From an uncultured Coleofasciculus sp. (GTDB lineage: Bacteria > Cyanobacteriota > Cyanobacteriia > Cyanobacteriales > Coleofasciculaceae): a stretch of 5,555 bases of DNA. Position numbers and translations under genes: made by a program. The notes beneath the pieces were generated by a model, which saw only the letters and a program-made list of their open reading frames with translations, made no database searches and was not told the origin of the DNA. Numbering within the stretch: the first letter of the stretch is position 1; the number at the start of each line of letters is the position of its first letter. Positions 1 to 5,555 of this stretch are shown here, piece after piece. The stretch spans positions 1-5,555 of the forward strand of contig CADCTM010000026.1 of the NCBI GenBank assembly GCA_902805485.1, read 5' to 3'.

Positions 1-1989
1 GTCAAGGGTGTGGACTACGAGACTCAAATCCAAGTCTTGCGAAGTCCTCAAGTAATGTCGCCGATTTTGAAGAAAATTCAAGCTCGATATCCAGACATTA
101 CCGAAGACACTCTCCGGAGTAAACTGGTCATTACCCGGATGGCGGAAACCAAAATCATCGAAGTCCGCTATCAGGATTCCGACCCTGACAAAATTCAATT
201 TGTTTTAAAACAAATTGTTGATGCCTACGTCAAGTACTCCGAACAAGAGCAGCAAGATAGCGTCAAGCAAGGACTAACATTTGTTAACCAACAGACCGAT
301 CTATTACAAAATCGAGTCAACTCGCTTCAGCAGAAACTCCAGGAATTCCGGCAAACTTACAACATCATCGACCCACAAACTCAGGGTGAACTCTTAACCA
401 ATCGTGTCAGCGCCATTGTTCAACAACAGCAAGAAACCCTATCCCAGCTCGGTGAATCGGAAAAACTATACAACCAACTCAAAAGTCAGTTAGGAGAATT
501 GGGAGTATCACCAGAGCAAGCCGTTACCGCCTCAGCGCTCTCAGAAGCTCCCCGCTACCAACAGAGCCTCAACAAGCTTGCTGAAATAGAAAATAAGATT
601 GCCGTCGAATCCGCACGCTTTACAGAAGATAGTCCGGCGATTCAAGCCCTGCGAGAACAGCAGCGAAACTTAAAGCCCTTGGTGGAACAGGAAGCGGCAA
701 CTGCAGTTGGCAGAGTAGCCACTGGCGTCCCCGACAACGCCCAATCTCTAGCTTCTCCTAGTTCCCTGCGCCTGGAACTTACAAAAAAAATGGTAGAAGC
801 AGCGAACCAAAAGCAGGTTTTGGAAGTCCGCAAAAATGCGATCGCCCGAGCGGAAAAAGACCTCGGTCAGCAACTCAAAAACTTGGCAACTATTGCTCGT
901 GGCTACACAGATTTACAACGCGAGCTAACTGTCGCCGCAGAGAGCTTAAACCGCTTTCTCGCCGTTCGGGAGTCGCTGCAAATCGAGAAAGCCCAAAAAA
1001 CCCGTCCCTGGCAACAACTTACCAAGCCGGAACGCCCAATCTTACCCATCTCGCCCAACGTGCCGCGCGGTATCATCCTTGGCGCAGTTGCTGGACTACT
1101 TGCCGGCGCAGGTGCTGCCTTGTTAGCCGAAAAGCTCGACAAGGTATTTCACTCTCCCGACGAACTCAAAGACAGTAGCGGTTTACCCCTCTTAGGAACA
1201 ATTCCTTTTCAAAAAGAACTCAAAGGACGCTTCTTGAGTGGGGCTGCCCGTCGTGCGCTGCCAGATGCCGAAATGGGAGAGCTTGAACTCAATAATCAGT
1301 CTCATCATTACATGGCGTCTCCTTTTTCAGAATCCTTTCGCTCACTATTTACAAACCTCCAATTTATCAGCCCTGATCACCCAATTCGTTCCTTAGTAAT
1401 AAGTTCATCCGTACCCGCCGAAGGGAAATCTACTATTTCCACCTTCCTGGCGCAAGCCGCCGCCGCAATGGGACAACGGGTGTTACTAGTAGATGCCGAT
1501 TTACGTCGTCCCCAGGTTCACGTCAGAAATGATTTACCAAACGTTTGGGGATTGAGCAATGTCATTTCCAGCGAAATCAATGTTGATGATGTGATTCAGC
1601 AATCCCCCTTGGAAGACAATCTTTACATATTAACAGCCGGTCAAATTCCCCCCGATCCGACGCGGTTATTGTGTTCTAAAAAGATGCACAATTTAGTCCA
1701 ACGTTTCCAAGAAGCTTACGATTTAGTAATCTTTGATGCGCCGCCTCTCTTGGGTTTAGCTGATGCCAGACTGATGGCGGCTCATACCGATGGCATCGCT
1801 ATGGTGGTCGGCTTAGGTAAAACAGACAGAGCGGTATTGACACAAGTTTTATATGGCTTAAGAATGTCTCGCGCCCGCGTTTTAGGCGTAGTTGCCAATG
1901 GCGTGAAAAATTATACCGCTAGCTCCTACGACTACTATCAACGCTATTACACCGAAGCCAAAAATCAGCAGTTAAAGGTGAAAAACTAA
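1..1989 (+). CDS. Wzc-type polysaccharide co-polymerase / tyrosine autokinase, 5' truncated by the window
   Basis: This inner-membrane protein should control chain length and export of a surface polysaccharide in the Wzx/Wzy pathway and phosphorylate itself on tyrosine. The frame is open from base 1, so the GTG at 10 is not a credible start; the first transmembrane helix and roughly 80-100 residues are missing. Counting the codon at base 1 as residue 1, I see the end of the Wzz domain (about 1-90), a long Gln/Glu-rich coiled-coil region (about 85-330), the Pro-rich motif before TM2 (P343 to P355), TM2 (about 357-376) and the kinase domain. Kinase motifs are Walker A PAEGKST (K476), Walker A' LLVDADLRRP (D498, D500) and Walker B VIFDAPP (D579). 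The tail has six tyrosines at 638, 643, 645, 646, 649 and 650, the usual autophosphorylation cluster. The oligomerisation motif ExxRxxR reads ESFRSLF at 444-450. The stop is TAA at 1987-1989. Family assignment is very secure; the polymer is unknown. Confidence 0.95.
   Translation, partial: VKGVDYETQIQVLRSPQVMSPILKKIQARYPDITEDTLRSKLVITRMAETKIIEVRYQDSDPDKIQFVLKQIVDAYVKYSEQEQQDSVKQGLTFVNQQTDLLQNRVNSLQQKLQEFRQTYNIIDPQTQGELLTNRVSAIVQQQQETLSQLGESEKLYNQLKSQLGELGVSPEQAVTASALSEAPRYQQSLNKLAEIENKIAVESARFTEDSPAIQALREQQRNLKPLVEQEAATAVGRVATGVPDNAQSLASPSSLRLELTKKMVEAANQKQVLEVRKNAIARAEKDLGQQLKNLATIARGYTDLQRELTVAAESLNRFLAVRESLQIEKAQKTRPWQQLTKPERPILPISPNVPRGIILGAVAGLLAGAGAALLAEKLDKVFHSPDELKDSSGLPLLGTIPFQKELKGRFLSGAARRALPDAEMGELELNNQSHHYMASPFSESFRSLFTNLQFISPDHPIRSLVISSSVPAEGKSTISTFLAQAAAAMGQRVLLVDADLRRPQVHVRNDLPNVWGLSNVISSEINVDDVIQQSPLEDNLYILTAGQIPPDPTRLLCSKKMHNLVQRFQEAYDLVIFDAPPLLGLADARLMAAHTDGIAMVVGLGKTDRAVLTQVLYGLRMSRARVLGVVANGVKNYTASSYDYYQRYYTEAKNQQLKVKN
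838..845. repeat. HIP1 octamer GCGATCGC
   Basis: An exact copy of the cyanobacterial highly iterated palindrome, inside the coiled-coil coding part of the Wzc-like gene. It is the only HIP1 site in that gene. Confidence 0.9.
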
Positions 1990-2015
1990 CAGAAGTTCTC
2001 AGTACCACAGGCTAA

Positions 2016-2034
2016 GGGTACATATGTCGTGCCC
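2016..2034. terminator. weak hairpin in the convergent gap, possible terminator
   Basis: The gap 1990-2041 lies between two convergent genes. GGGTAC (2016-2021) can pair with GTGCCC (2029-2034) around a 7-base loop, with one G-U wobble on the plus strand and a C-A mismatch on the minus strand. No T-tract follows on either strand, and a competing 5-bp stem (2002-2006 with 2017-2021) is possible. The position fits a shared terminator but the structure is weak. Confidence 0.2.
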
Positions 2035-2041
2035 CTACTTA

Positions 2042-2800
2042 CTATTTCAAAATATCTTTAACAAAGGTTCGCATTTCTGCTATGACTTGGGGCTTAAGCT
2101 CATGCCCAATATTGAATTCTCGGAACTTCACCTTCACCCCCAAAGCTTCTAAACTCTCCCTCGCCTCTTGGGCTTCAACTTCCGTCACAATCTTGTCAAG
2201 TCTTCCTTGCACCATTAAAACAGGAGGCAAAGAACCTCGGTTGCTTGGCTTTGGTATTGTTGGTAAATAGCCGCCCAAGGACACCACTCCTGCTAACGGC
2301 AAGGTAATCCCGACATCTAAAGCCATTGCCCCGCCTTGGGAAAATCCGCTTAAAATTGTAGACTCAAGGGGGATACCAGTGGTGTTGGACAAGGACTTGA
2401 GCCAGTTGGTTAGTCGTTGCCGACTTTGTGGTAATCCTTTATGATCCTGGCTTTTCAAGTCGTACCACATCTTACCCCCAAAGACGCTAGGATCGGGGTA
2501 AGGAGCATTCGGAAACAAAAACTGGAAATCAGGCAAACGAAGCGCTGATGCCATTGATGCCAACGCCTGCCCTTTGCTACCCGATCCATGCAGGCAGACG
2601 ATTAATCCTGCTGGTATTCCGCCTTTAGCTGGGGGATAGGAGAGGAATTGTAAAGCGTTGGATTGATTGGGTAAAGGAGACGTTTGGGCTTGTGCGGGTC
2701 GTAGTAGTGTTGTTGAGAAAGTAGTAGCACAGCTAATTAACAGGAATTCTCGCCGACTCAGGGGGCTGTCTTTCACTCTGCACCAAAAATTCTCACTCAT
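2042..2800 (-). CDS. Tat-exported alpha/beta-hydrolase esterase (phospholipase/carboxylesterase family)
   Basis: A 252-residue serine hydrolase resembling the Abhydrolase_2 carboxylesterases, which cleave short acyl or thioester bonds. The catalytic triad is visible: nucleophile S154 in GFSQGG, D202 in GRLDKIV and H233 in IGHEL; HGSGSKG at 71-77 fits the oxyanion loop. The N-terminus carries a twin-arginine motif SRREFLL (15-21), a modest hydrophobic stretch (19-33), R34 before the cleavage region and a likely signal-peptidase site AQA/Q after A38, leaving a mature protein of the usual ~215 residues. LISC at 21-24 resembles a lipobox, but only about five hydrophobic residues separate it from the arginines. 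The ATG at 2800 has an in-frame stop five codons upstream and no Shine-Dalgarno sequence; a GTG at 2776-2774 would give a shorter signal n-region. The gene converges on the Wzc-like gene and has its own likely promoter. The substrate is unknown; acyl groups on exopolysaccharide are possible. Confidence 0.85.
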   Translation of the reverse strand: MSENFWCRVKDSPLSRREFLLISCATTFSTTLLRPAQAQTSPLPNQSNALQFLSYPPAKGGIPAGLIVCLHGSGSKGQALASMASALRLPDFQFLFPNAPYPDPSVFGGKMWYDLKSQDHKGLPQSRQRLTNWLKSLSNTTGIPLESTILSGFSQGGAMALDVGITLPLAGVVSLGGYLPTIPKPSNRGSLPPVLMVQGRLDKIVTEVEAQEARESLEALGVKVKFREFNIGHELKPQVIAEMRTFVKDILK

Positions 2801-2827
2801 TGATAATGGTTTGTTCTAACTGATGGG

Positions 2828-2839
2828 TGATCGCGATCA
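2828..2839. promoter_or_regulatory. 12-bp perfect palindrome in the esterase leader
   Basis: TGATCGCGATCA is its own reverse complement. It lies about 20-30 bases downstream of the predicted transcription start of the esterase and about 28 bases before its ATG. It contains overlapping GATCGC/GCGATC halves and so resembles a rearranged HIP1 site rather than HIP1 itself. It could be an operator, or just a product of the same repeat-forming process; the sequence alone cannot decide. Confidence 0.4.
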
Positions 2840-2863
2840 GGTTCTTTGTGTTGTCGCTTCGTT

Positions 2864-2869
2864 ATTATA
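2864..2869 (-). promoter_or_regulatory. -10 box of a probable sigma70-type promoter for the esterase gene
   Basis: On the minus strand this reads TATAAT, an exact consensus -10 hexamer, about 64 bases before the esterase ATG. The region 16-17 bases upstream (CTGAAT at about 2886-2891, overlapping the stop of the glycosyltransferase gene) matches the -35 consensus at only three positions, so the promoter would rest on its -10 box. It implies that the esterase is transcribed separately from the upstream glycosyltransferase. Confidence 0.5.
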
Positions 2870-2887
2870 CGGGGATCGTCGCCCTAT

Positions 2888-4132
2888 TCAGGATTTGTCC
2901 GCCGATCGCCTTAATTCAACGTTGCTTGAAGCCTCCGGTGGTTGTTTTTGGCTGAGGGAAGAATAAACAAGTTGGAGGTGTGAAGTGATTGCTTGCCAAG
3001 AATAGCGATGATAACTCAAGCGCTTGCCATTGTCACCAAATTCCTGGCGCAATTTTGGGGAATTCAGGAGAAGTGCGATCGCTTTTCCTAATGCCTCCTC
3101 CTCTCCTGGCACTACTAACCCCGCTCCCGCTGCCGCAATTTCTGGCGCAATTTGCACGCCTGGAGTCACAATAACAGGTAATCCATGACTCATCGCTTCT
3201 GCCACCGCCACCCCAAAGTTCTCAGAAAAAGACGGCAGTACAAACAGATCCGCGCCTTGCAGTAGTAGCTGTTTGTTGTAACCTGTTACAAAACCCGGAA
3301 ACGAAGTGCGATCGCTTAAACCCAGCGACGATGTTAATTTTTTTAATTCTGTAATATAACTCAACTCTCCGGAACCCGCTAAAATCAGGTGAAAGTTTTT
3401 ATCTGCCAATTGATTTAGCGATCGCAACAGTAAATCTGGACGCTTTTTGTAGTGGAGGCGCGAGAGAAACAGCACAATGGGCGTTTCCGGTGCTATCCCA
3501 TACCTCGCACGAAGCTGCTGCCTTGCTTGAGGCAAATCTGGCGGCATCTCCACCCCCAACGGCAGAGTTATAGTGCTTGTCTCAATGCCAAAATTCTGGA
3601 CATCCTCAGCTTCGCCGGCACAAGTGCAATGAATCGCCGCAGCATGATTCAGATTATGTCGCTCAATTGCGGCGGTATAAATTTGTTTTTTTAGGCGACT
3701 TTGAGCTAATGCCCAAGGAGAGAGCTGCCCAATTGTACGCATAATATAGGGAACTCCTTGACAACGAGCGATCGCACTTGCACAAGTCGAAGCATAAGAA
3801 AACAGATAATGGGTATGAATTAAGTCATAATCCCGCGTATGTTGCCACAACCAACGAGTTAGCTGTGCCGAAAAGATAAACTCTTTCAAAGGAGGCGAAA
3901 AACGCTTAAAAAACCAAACAGGTACTTGCTCGTACTCAATACATTGGTTTAAAGGCACTTCTAGTAAGCCGTTACCCCAATCATTCGTCGTAGCAATTTC
4001 CGCATCAACTCCGGCTGCTCGCAACGCCTTAACCAAATTTAAAACCACATGAGTCGGCCCCCCCAGCGCTGGATTTATTGAGGGAATAACGTGTAAAACT
4101 TTCAAAGATTTCCGGTATGGGTAGTAATGCAC
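2888..4132 (-). CDS. GT4-family glycosyltransferase (GT-B fold)
   Basis: This 414-residue retaining glycosyltransferase probably transfers a sugar from a nucleotide donor to a lipid-linked glycan on the cytoplasmic face of the membrane. The N-terminal half has the acceptor-domain motifs KVLHVIPS (11-18), a Gly-rich GGP loop (24-26) and IHTHYLF (105-111). The C-terminal donor domain has LFLSRLHYKKRPD (221-233, with R225 and K229/K230), ILAGSGE (250-256) and the EX7E motif with E304 and E312 in SENFGVAVAEA, followed by GLPVIVT. The last ~20 residues are a polar tail outside the fold. The start shown is GTG at 4132-4130 with no Shine-Dalgarno sequence. A TTG at 4105-4103 would begin directly at the typical N-terminus of the family and has GGA a few bases upstream, so it is a serious alternative. 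An in-frame stop lies at 4180-4178. The gene is transcribed toward the esterase, 87 bp away. Donor and acceptor sugars cannot be read from the sequence. Confidence 0.92.
   Translation of the reverse strand: MHYYPYRKSLKVLHVIPSINPALGGPTHVVLNLVKALRAAGVDAEIATTNDWGNGLLEVPLNQCIEYEQVPVWFFKRFSPPLKEFIFSAQLTRWLWQHTRDYDLIHTHYLFSYASTCASAIARCQGVPYIMRTIGQLSPWALAQSRLKKQIYTAAIERHNLNHAAAIHCTCAGEAEDVQNFGIETSTITLPLGVEMPPDLPQARQQLRARYGIAPETPIVLFLSRLHYKKRPDLLLRSLNQLADKNFHLILAGSGELSYITELKKLTSSLGLSDRTSFPGFVTGYNKQLLLQGADLFVLPSFSENFGVAVAEAMSHGLPVIVTPGVQIAPEIAAAGAGLVVPGEEEALGKAIALLLNSPKLRQEFGDNGKRLSYHRYSWQAITSHLQLVYSSLSQKQPPEASSNVELRRSADKS
3075..3082. repeat. HIP1 octamer GCGATCGC
   Basis: An exact HIP1 palindrome inside the glycosyltransferase gene. 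It sits in a 15-base stretch (3070-3084) that recurs identically at 3303-3317. Confidence 0.9.
3308..3315. repeat. HIP1 octamer GCGATCGC
   Basis: An exact HIP1 palindrome inside the glycosyltransferase gene, second copy of the 15-base identical context GAAGTGCGATCGCTT (3303-3317). Confidence 0.9.
3418..3425. repeat. HIP1 octamer GCGATCGC
   Basis: An exact HIP1 palindrome inside the glycosyltransferase gene, in the stretch encoding the start of the donor domain, about 110 bases from the previous copy. Confidence 0.9.
3768..3775. repeat. HIP1 octamer GCGATCGC
   Basis: An exact HIP1 palindrome inside the part of the glycosyltransferase gene that encodes its N-terminal domain. It encodes AIA in the segment ASAIARCQG. 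Confidence 0.9.
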
Positions 4133-4308
4133 GTTGAAAAGTAGGTAGGTGCGATTGAAGGGTAGTGCTTCTAGAAATTACTAATAAGAATAATCGAGTT
4201 TTGGCAAAAAAACAAATCGATAATTTTTAAACACTAACAAATCATCTGTGTTCATCTGTATGCCTCTATGGTTTCATTTCAAAAAACCAATCAACGACAA
4301 CAAATATA
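4133..4308. promoter_or_regulatory. divergent AT-rich intergenic region between glycosyltransferase and DUF362 genes
   Basis: This 176-bp region must hold the 5' ends of both divergent genes. It is AT-rich and has no clear Shine-Dalgarno sequence before either start. On the minus strand TTGCCA (4207-4202) and TATTAG (4186-4181) make a weak -35/-10 pair with a short 15-base spacer pointing to the glycosyltransferase. On the plus strand GATAAT (4219-4224) is a possible -10 for the DUF362 gene without a good -35. A three-unit decamer repeat lies at 4244-4273. No RNA gene or riboswitch fold was recognised. Confidence 0.4.
4244..4273 (+). repeat. three degenerate 10-bp tandem units (ATCTGTGTTC type)
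   Basis: The units read ATCTGTGTTC (4244-4253), ATCTGTATGC (4254-4263) and CTCTATGGTT (4264-4273). The period is 10 bp, about one helical turn, with the core ATCTGTR kept in the first two and drifted in the third. From memory, chains of ATCTGTGTTC/ATCTGTGGTT-like decamers recur in cyanobacterial intergenic DNA; that point needs a search. The array ends 35 bases before the DUF362 start codon and would lie in its leader if transcription starts upstream. Confidence 0.6.
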
Positions 4309-5555
4309 ATGGCTAGATTATCAGTTATTGCCGATAAAAACCTAAGTTATCCAAATGAGGGAAACTTTTCCCCCAGCGAAATATTTCCTGAATATCAGTA
4401 CGGAGATATCGCCACACAGCCAAATCTTACCTATGCAGCCGTCCGAAATTGTCTAGCACAAGCGGGTTTAGATCGCGTCCACTTCGGTAGTAAAAACTGG
4501 AACCCCTTCGGAGAATACATTCAACCCGGACAAAAAGTATTTGTTTTATGCAATTTTGTCTATCATCGTCGCTTTGATGAAACCCCAGATTCCTTTGCCG
4601 CTAAATGCACTCACTCCGCTGTATTGCGCCCTCTATTGGACTACTTGTTACTAGCCGTTGGTAAATCGGGCAGCGTCCATTTTGGCAATGCTCCCGTACA
4701 ATCTTGTAAGTGGTCTTCTGTGTTGGATGAAACAAAAGCCCAACAAGTTTTAGATTTTTATCATTCAATTGGGGAACCTATAAAAGCTCAAGATTTGCGC
4801 TTGTATGTGGCCCAAAGAAGTGTCCTCGGTTCTGTGGAGAAGTTAGAACAAAGAGATGATAAAGATGCAGTGTTTATTGACCTCAATAGTAAAAGTTTAC
4901 TTGACAAAATCCCTAATGTAAAGGATGCACATTTCCGTTTATCCGACTACGATCCGCGACGTACAGAAGCATTTCATTCCCACGGCAGTCATGTTTATGT
5001 CCTCAATAAACAGTTGTTAGAAGCAGATGTCGTGATTAGTTTGCCGAAGCTAAAAACCCATGAGAAAGTGGGGATTACTTGTGCGTTGAAAGGCTGTGTA
5101 GGTGCGATTGCTCATAAAGATTGTTTGGCTCATCATCGTTTTGGATCGCCGGATATTGGGGGTGATGAATATCCAGTTGACAAGTTTTATTTTAAGCGTT
5201 CAATTTCTGGCTTTCATGACTGGGTGCAACAAAGTAAAGCTGATAGTTTCCAGGGAAATTTGTTGCGGGTAATTGATCGCGTTTTTCGGAGTGGTTTACG
5301 TCGGTTAGTTCCCGTCACTGCGGGCGCTTGGTGGGGAAATGATACGGCTTGGCGCATGGCTTTGGATATCGCTCGAATTATTCGCTACGCTACGGCTGAG
5401 GGGGAAATGCAAAGTCTGCCTGTGCGTCAACATCTGGTACTTGTGGATGGCATTGTTGGCGGTGAAGGAATGGGACCTTTGAAGCCAACGCCTGTACGAA
5501 GTGGGGTGATTTTATTTGCGGATGATCCGGTTTTGGCTGATTATAGTTGTGCTAA
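4309..5555 (+). CDS. DUF362 domain protein of polysaccharide-locus type, 3' truncated by the window
   Basis: The frame runs from ATG 4309 to the window end (415 full codons) without a stop; an in-frame stop at 4228-4230 and the absence of any ATG, GTG or TTG between fix the start, though no Shine-Dalgarno sequence is visible. It belongs to the DUF362 family, whose reaction is not established. Signatures are LPKLKTHEKVGITCALKGCV (245-264), HKDCLAHHRFGSP then GGDEYP (268-288), WWGNDTAWRMALDI (341-354) and VDGIVGGEGMGP (379-390) followed by PTPVRSGVILFADDP (393-407). No signal peptide, membrane helix or clustered CxxC iron-sulfur motif is visible, so it is probably cytoplasmic. Two sites differ from what I recall of the family: the KPNFV-like motif reads LCNFV (80-84) and the GDAP-like motif reads GNAP (with FGNAPVQS at about 125-132). 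Only the last part of the C-terminal region is missing. Its place beside a glycosyltransferase and a Wzc-like protein suggests a role in glycan synthesis, by context only. Confidence 0.85.
   Translation, partial: MARLSVIADKNLSYPNEGNFSPSEIFPEYQYGDIATQPNLTYAAVRNCLAQAGLDRVHFGSKNWNPFGEYIQPGQKVFVLCNFVYHRRFDETPDSFAAKCTHSAVLRPLLDYLLLAVGKSGSVHFGNAPVQSCKWSSVLDETKAQQVLDFYHSIGEPIKAQDLRLYVAQRSVLGSVEKLEQRDDKDAVFIDLNSKSLLDKIPNVKDAHFRLSDYDPRRTEAFHSHGSHVYVLNKQLLEADVVISLPKLKTHEKVGITCALKGCVGAIAHKDCLAHHRFGSPDIGGDEYPVDKFYFKRSISGFHDWVQQSKADSFQGNLLRVIDRVFRSGLRRLVPVTAGAWWGNDTAWRMALDIARIIRYATAEGEMQSLPVRQHLVLVDGIVGGEGMGPLKPTPVRSGVILFADDPVLADYSCA

Noticed and set aside
10..12. GTG at 10 as the true start of the Wzc-like gene
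   Set aside because: The frame is open from base 1 and the visible protein begins in the middle of the Wzz domain without the first transmembrane helix, so the gene must start outside the window.
642..1142. Minus-strand open frames opposite the Wzc-like gene (642-833 and 903-1142)
   Set aside because: They are antisense to a strongly conserved coding sequence, have no recognisable domain and look like shadows.
1990..2041. A strong intrinsic terminator between the convergent genes
   Set aside because: Only a 6-bp stem with a wobble and no T-tract is present; it is listed at low confidence only.
2729..2740. Lipoprotein signal (LISC) in the esterase
   Set aside because: The stretch between the twin arginines and Cys24 is far too short for a lipoprotein h-region; the Tat type signal ending at AQA fits better.
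2082..3694. Plus-strand open frames at 2082-2270, 2989-3174 and 3452-3694
   Set aside because: They lie opposite the esterase and glycosyltransferase genes, whose motifs are clear on the minus strand; their predicted peptides resemble no family.
5381..5396. TTCGCTACGCTACGG resembling a cyanobacterial heptamer repeat
   Set aside because: It is only about two units, in frame, and encodes part of the DUF362 protein next to a conserved motif, so no repeat element is needed to explain it.
1..5555. CRISPR array, tRNA, rRNA, transposase or a toxin-antitoxin pair
   Set aside because: No regularly spaced direct repeats, cloverleaf-like segments, terminal inverted repeats or small paired genes were seen; the window is nearly filled by four protein genes.

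Overview
The window comes from a cyanobacterial chromosome. The evidence is five copies of the HIP1 octamer GCGATCGC in 5.5 kb (about 0.1 expected in random sequence), the cyanobacterial style of the proteins, and a degenerate ATCTGTGTTC-type intergenic repeat. The genus cannot be fixed from the sequence, although the mix looks like a filamentous or colony-forming species rather than a marine picocyanobacterium. The content is typical of an exopolysaccharide / cell-surface polysaccharide locus. Both ends cut through genes.

Layout: (1) 1-1989, plus strand: the C-terminal ~662 residues of a Wzc-type polysaccharide co-polymerase fused to a bacterial tyrosine kinase; its start lies left of the window. 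(2) 1990-2041: a 52-bp convergent gap with at most a weak hairpin. (3) 2042-2800, minus strand: an alpha/beta-hydrolase esterase (phospholipase/carboxylesterase type) with a twin-arginine signal, so probably exported. (4) 2801-2887: an 87-bp gap with a perfect TATAAT box and a 12-bp palindrome, suggesting that the esterase has its own promoter. (5) 2888-4132, minus strand: a GT4-family (GT-B fold) glycosyltransferase carrying four of the five HIP1 sites. (6) 4133-4308: a 176-bp AT-rich divergent intergenic region with a three-unit 10-bp repeat. (7) 4309-5555, plus strand: the first 415 codons of a DUF362 protein that runs off the right end.

How the genes may work together: the glycosyltransferase would add a sugar to a lipid-linked repeat unit on the cytoplasmic side of the membrane. 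The Wzc-like protein would control polymer length and export through the Wzx/Wzy pathway by cycles of tyrosine phosphorylation. The exported esterase could act on acyl esters outside the cytoplasm, possibly on the polysaccharide itself. DUF362 proteins of this form occur in polysaccharide clusters but have no firmly known reaction. The esterase and DUF362 roles are inferences from context.

No RNA gene, CRISPR array, transposase or complete novel system was seen. The points most worth a second look are the DUF362 protein with two altered motifs, the Tat-exported esterase with its palindrome-bearing leader, and the repeat-containing divergent intergenic region.
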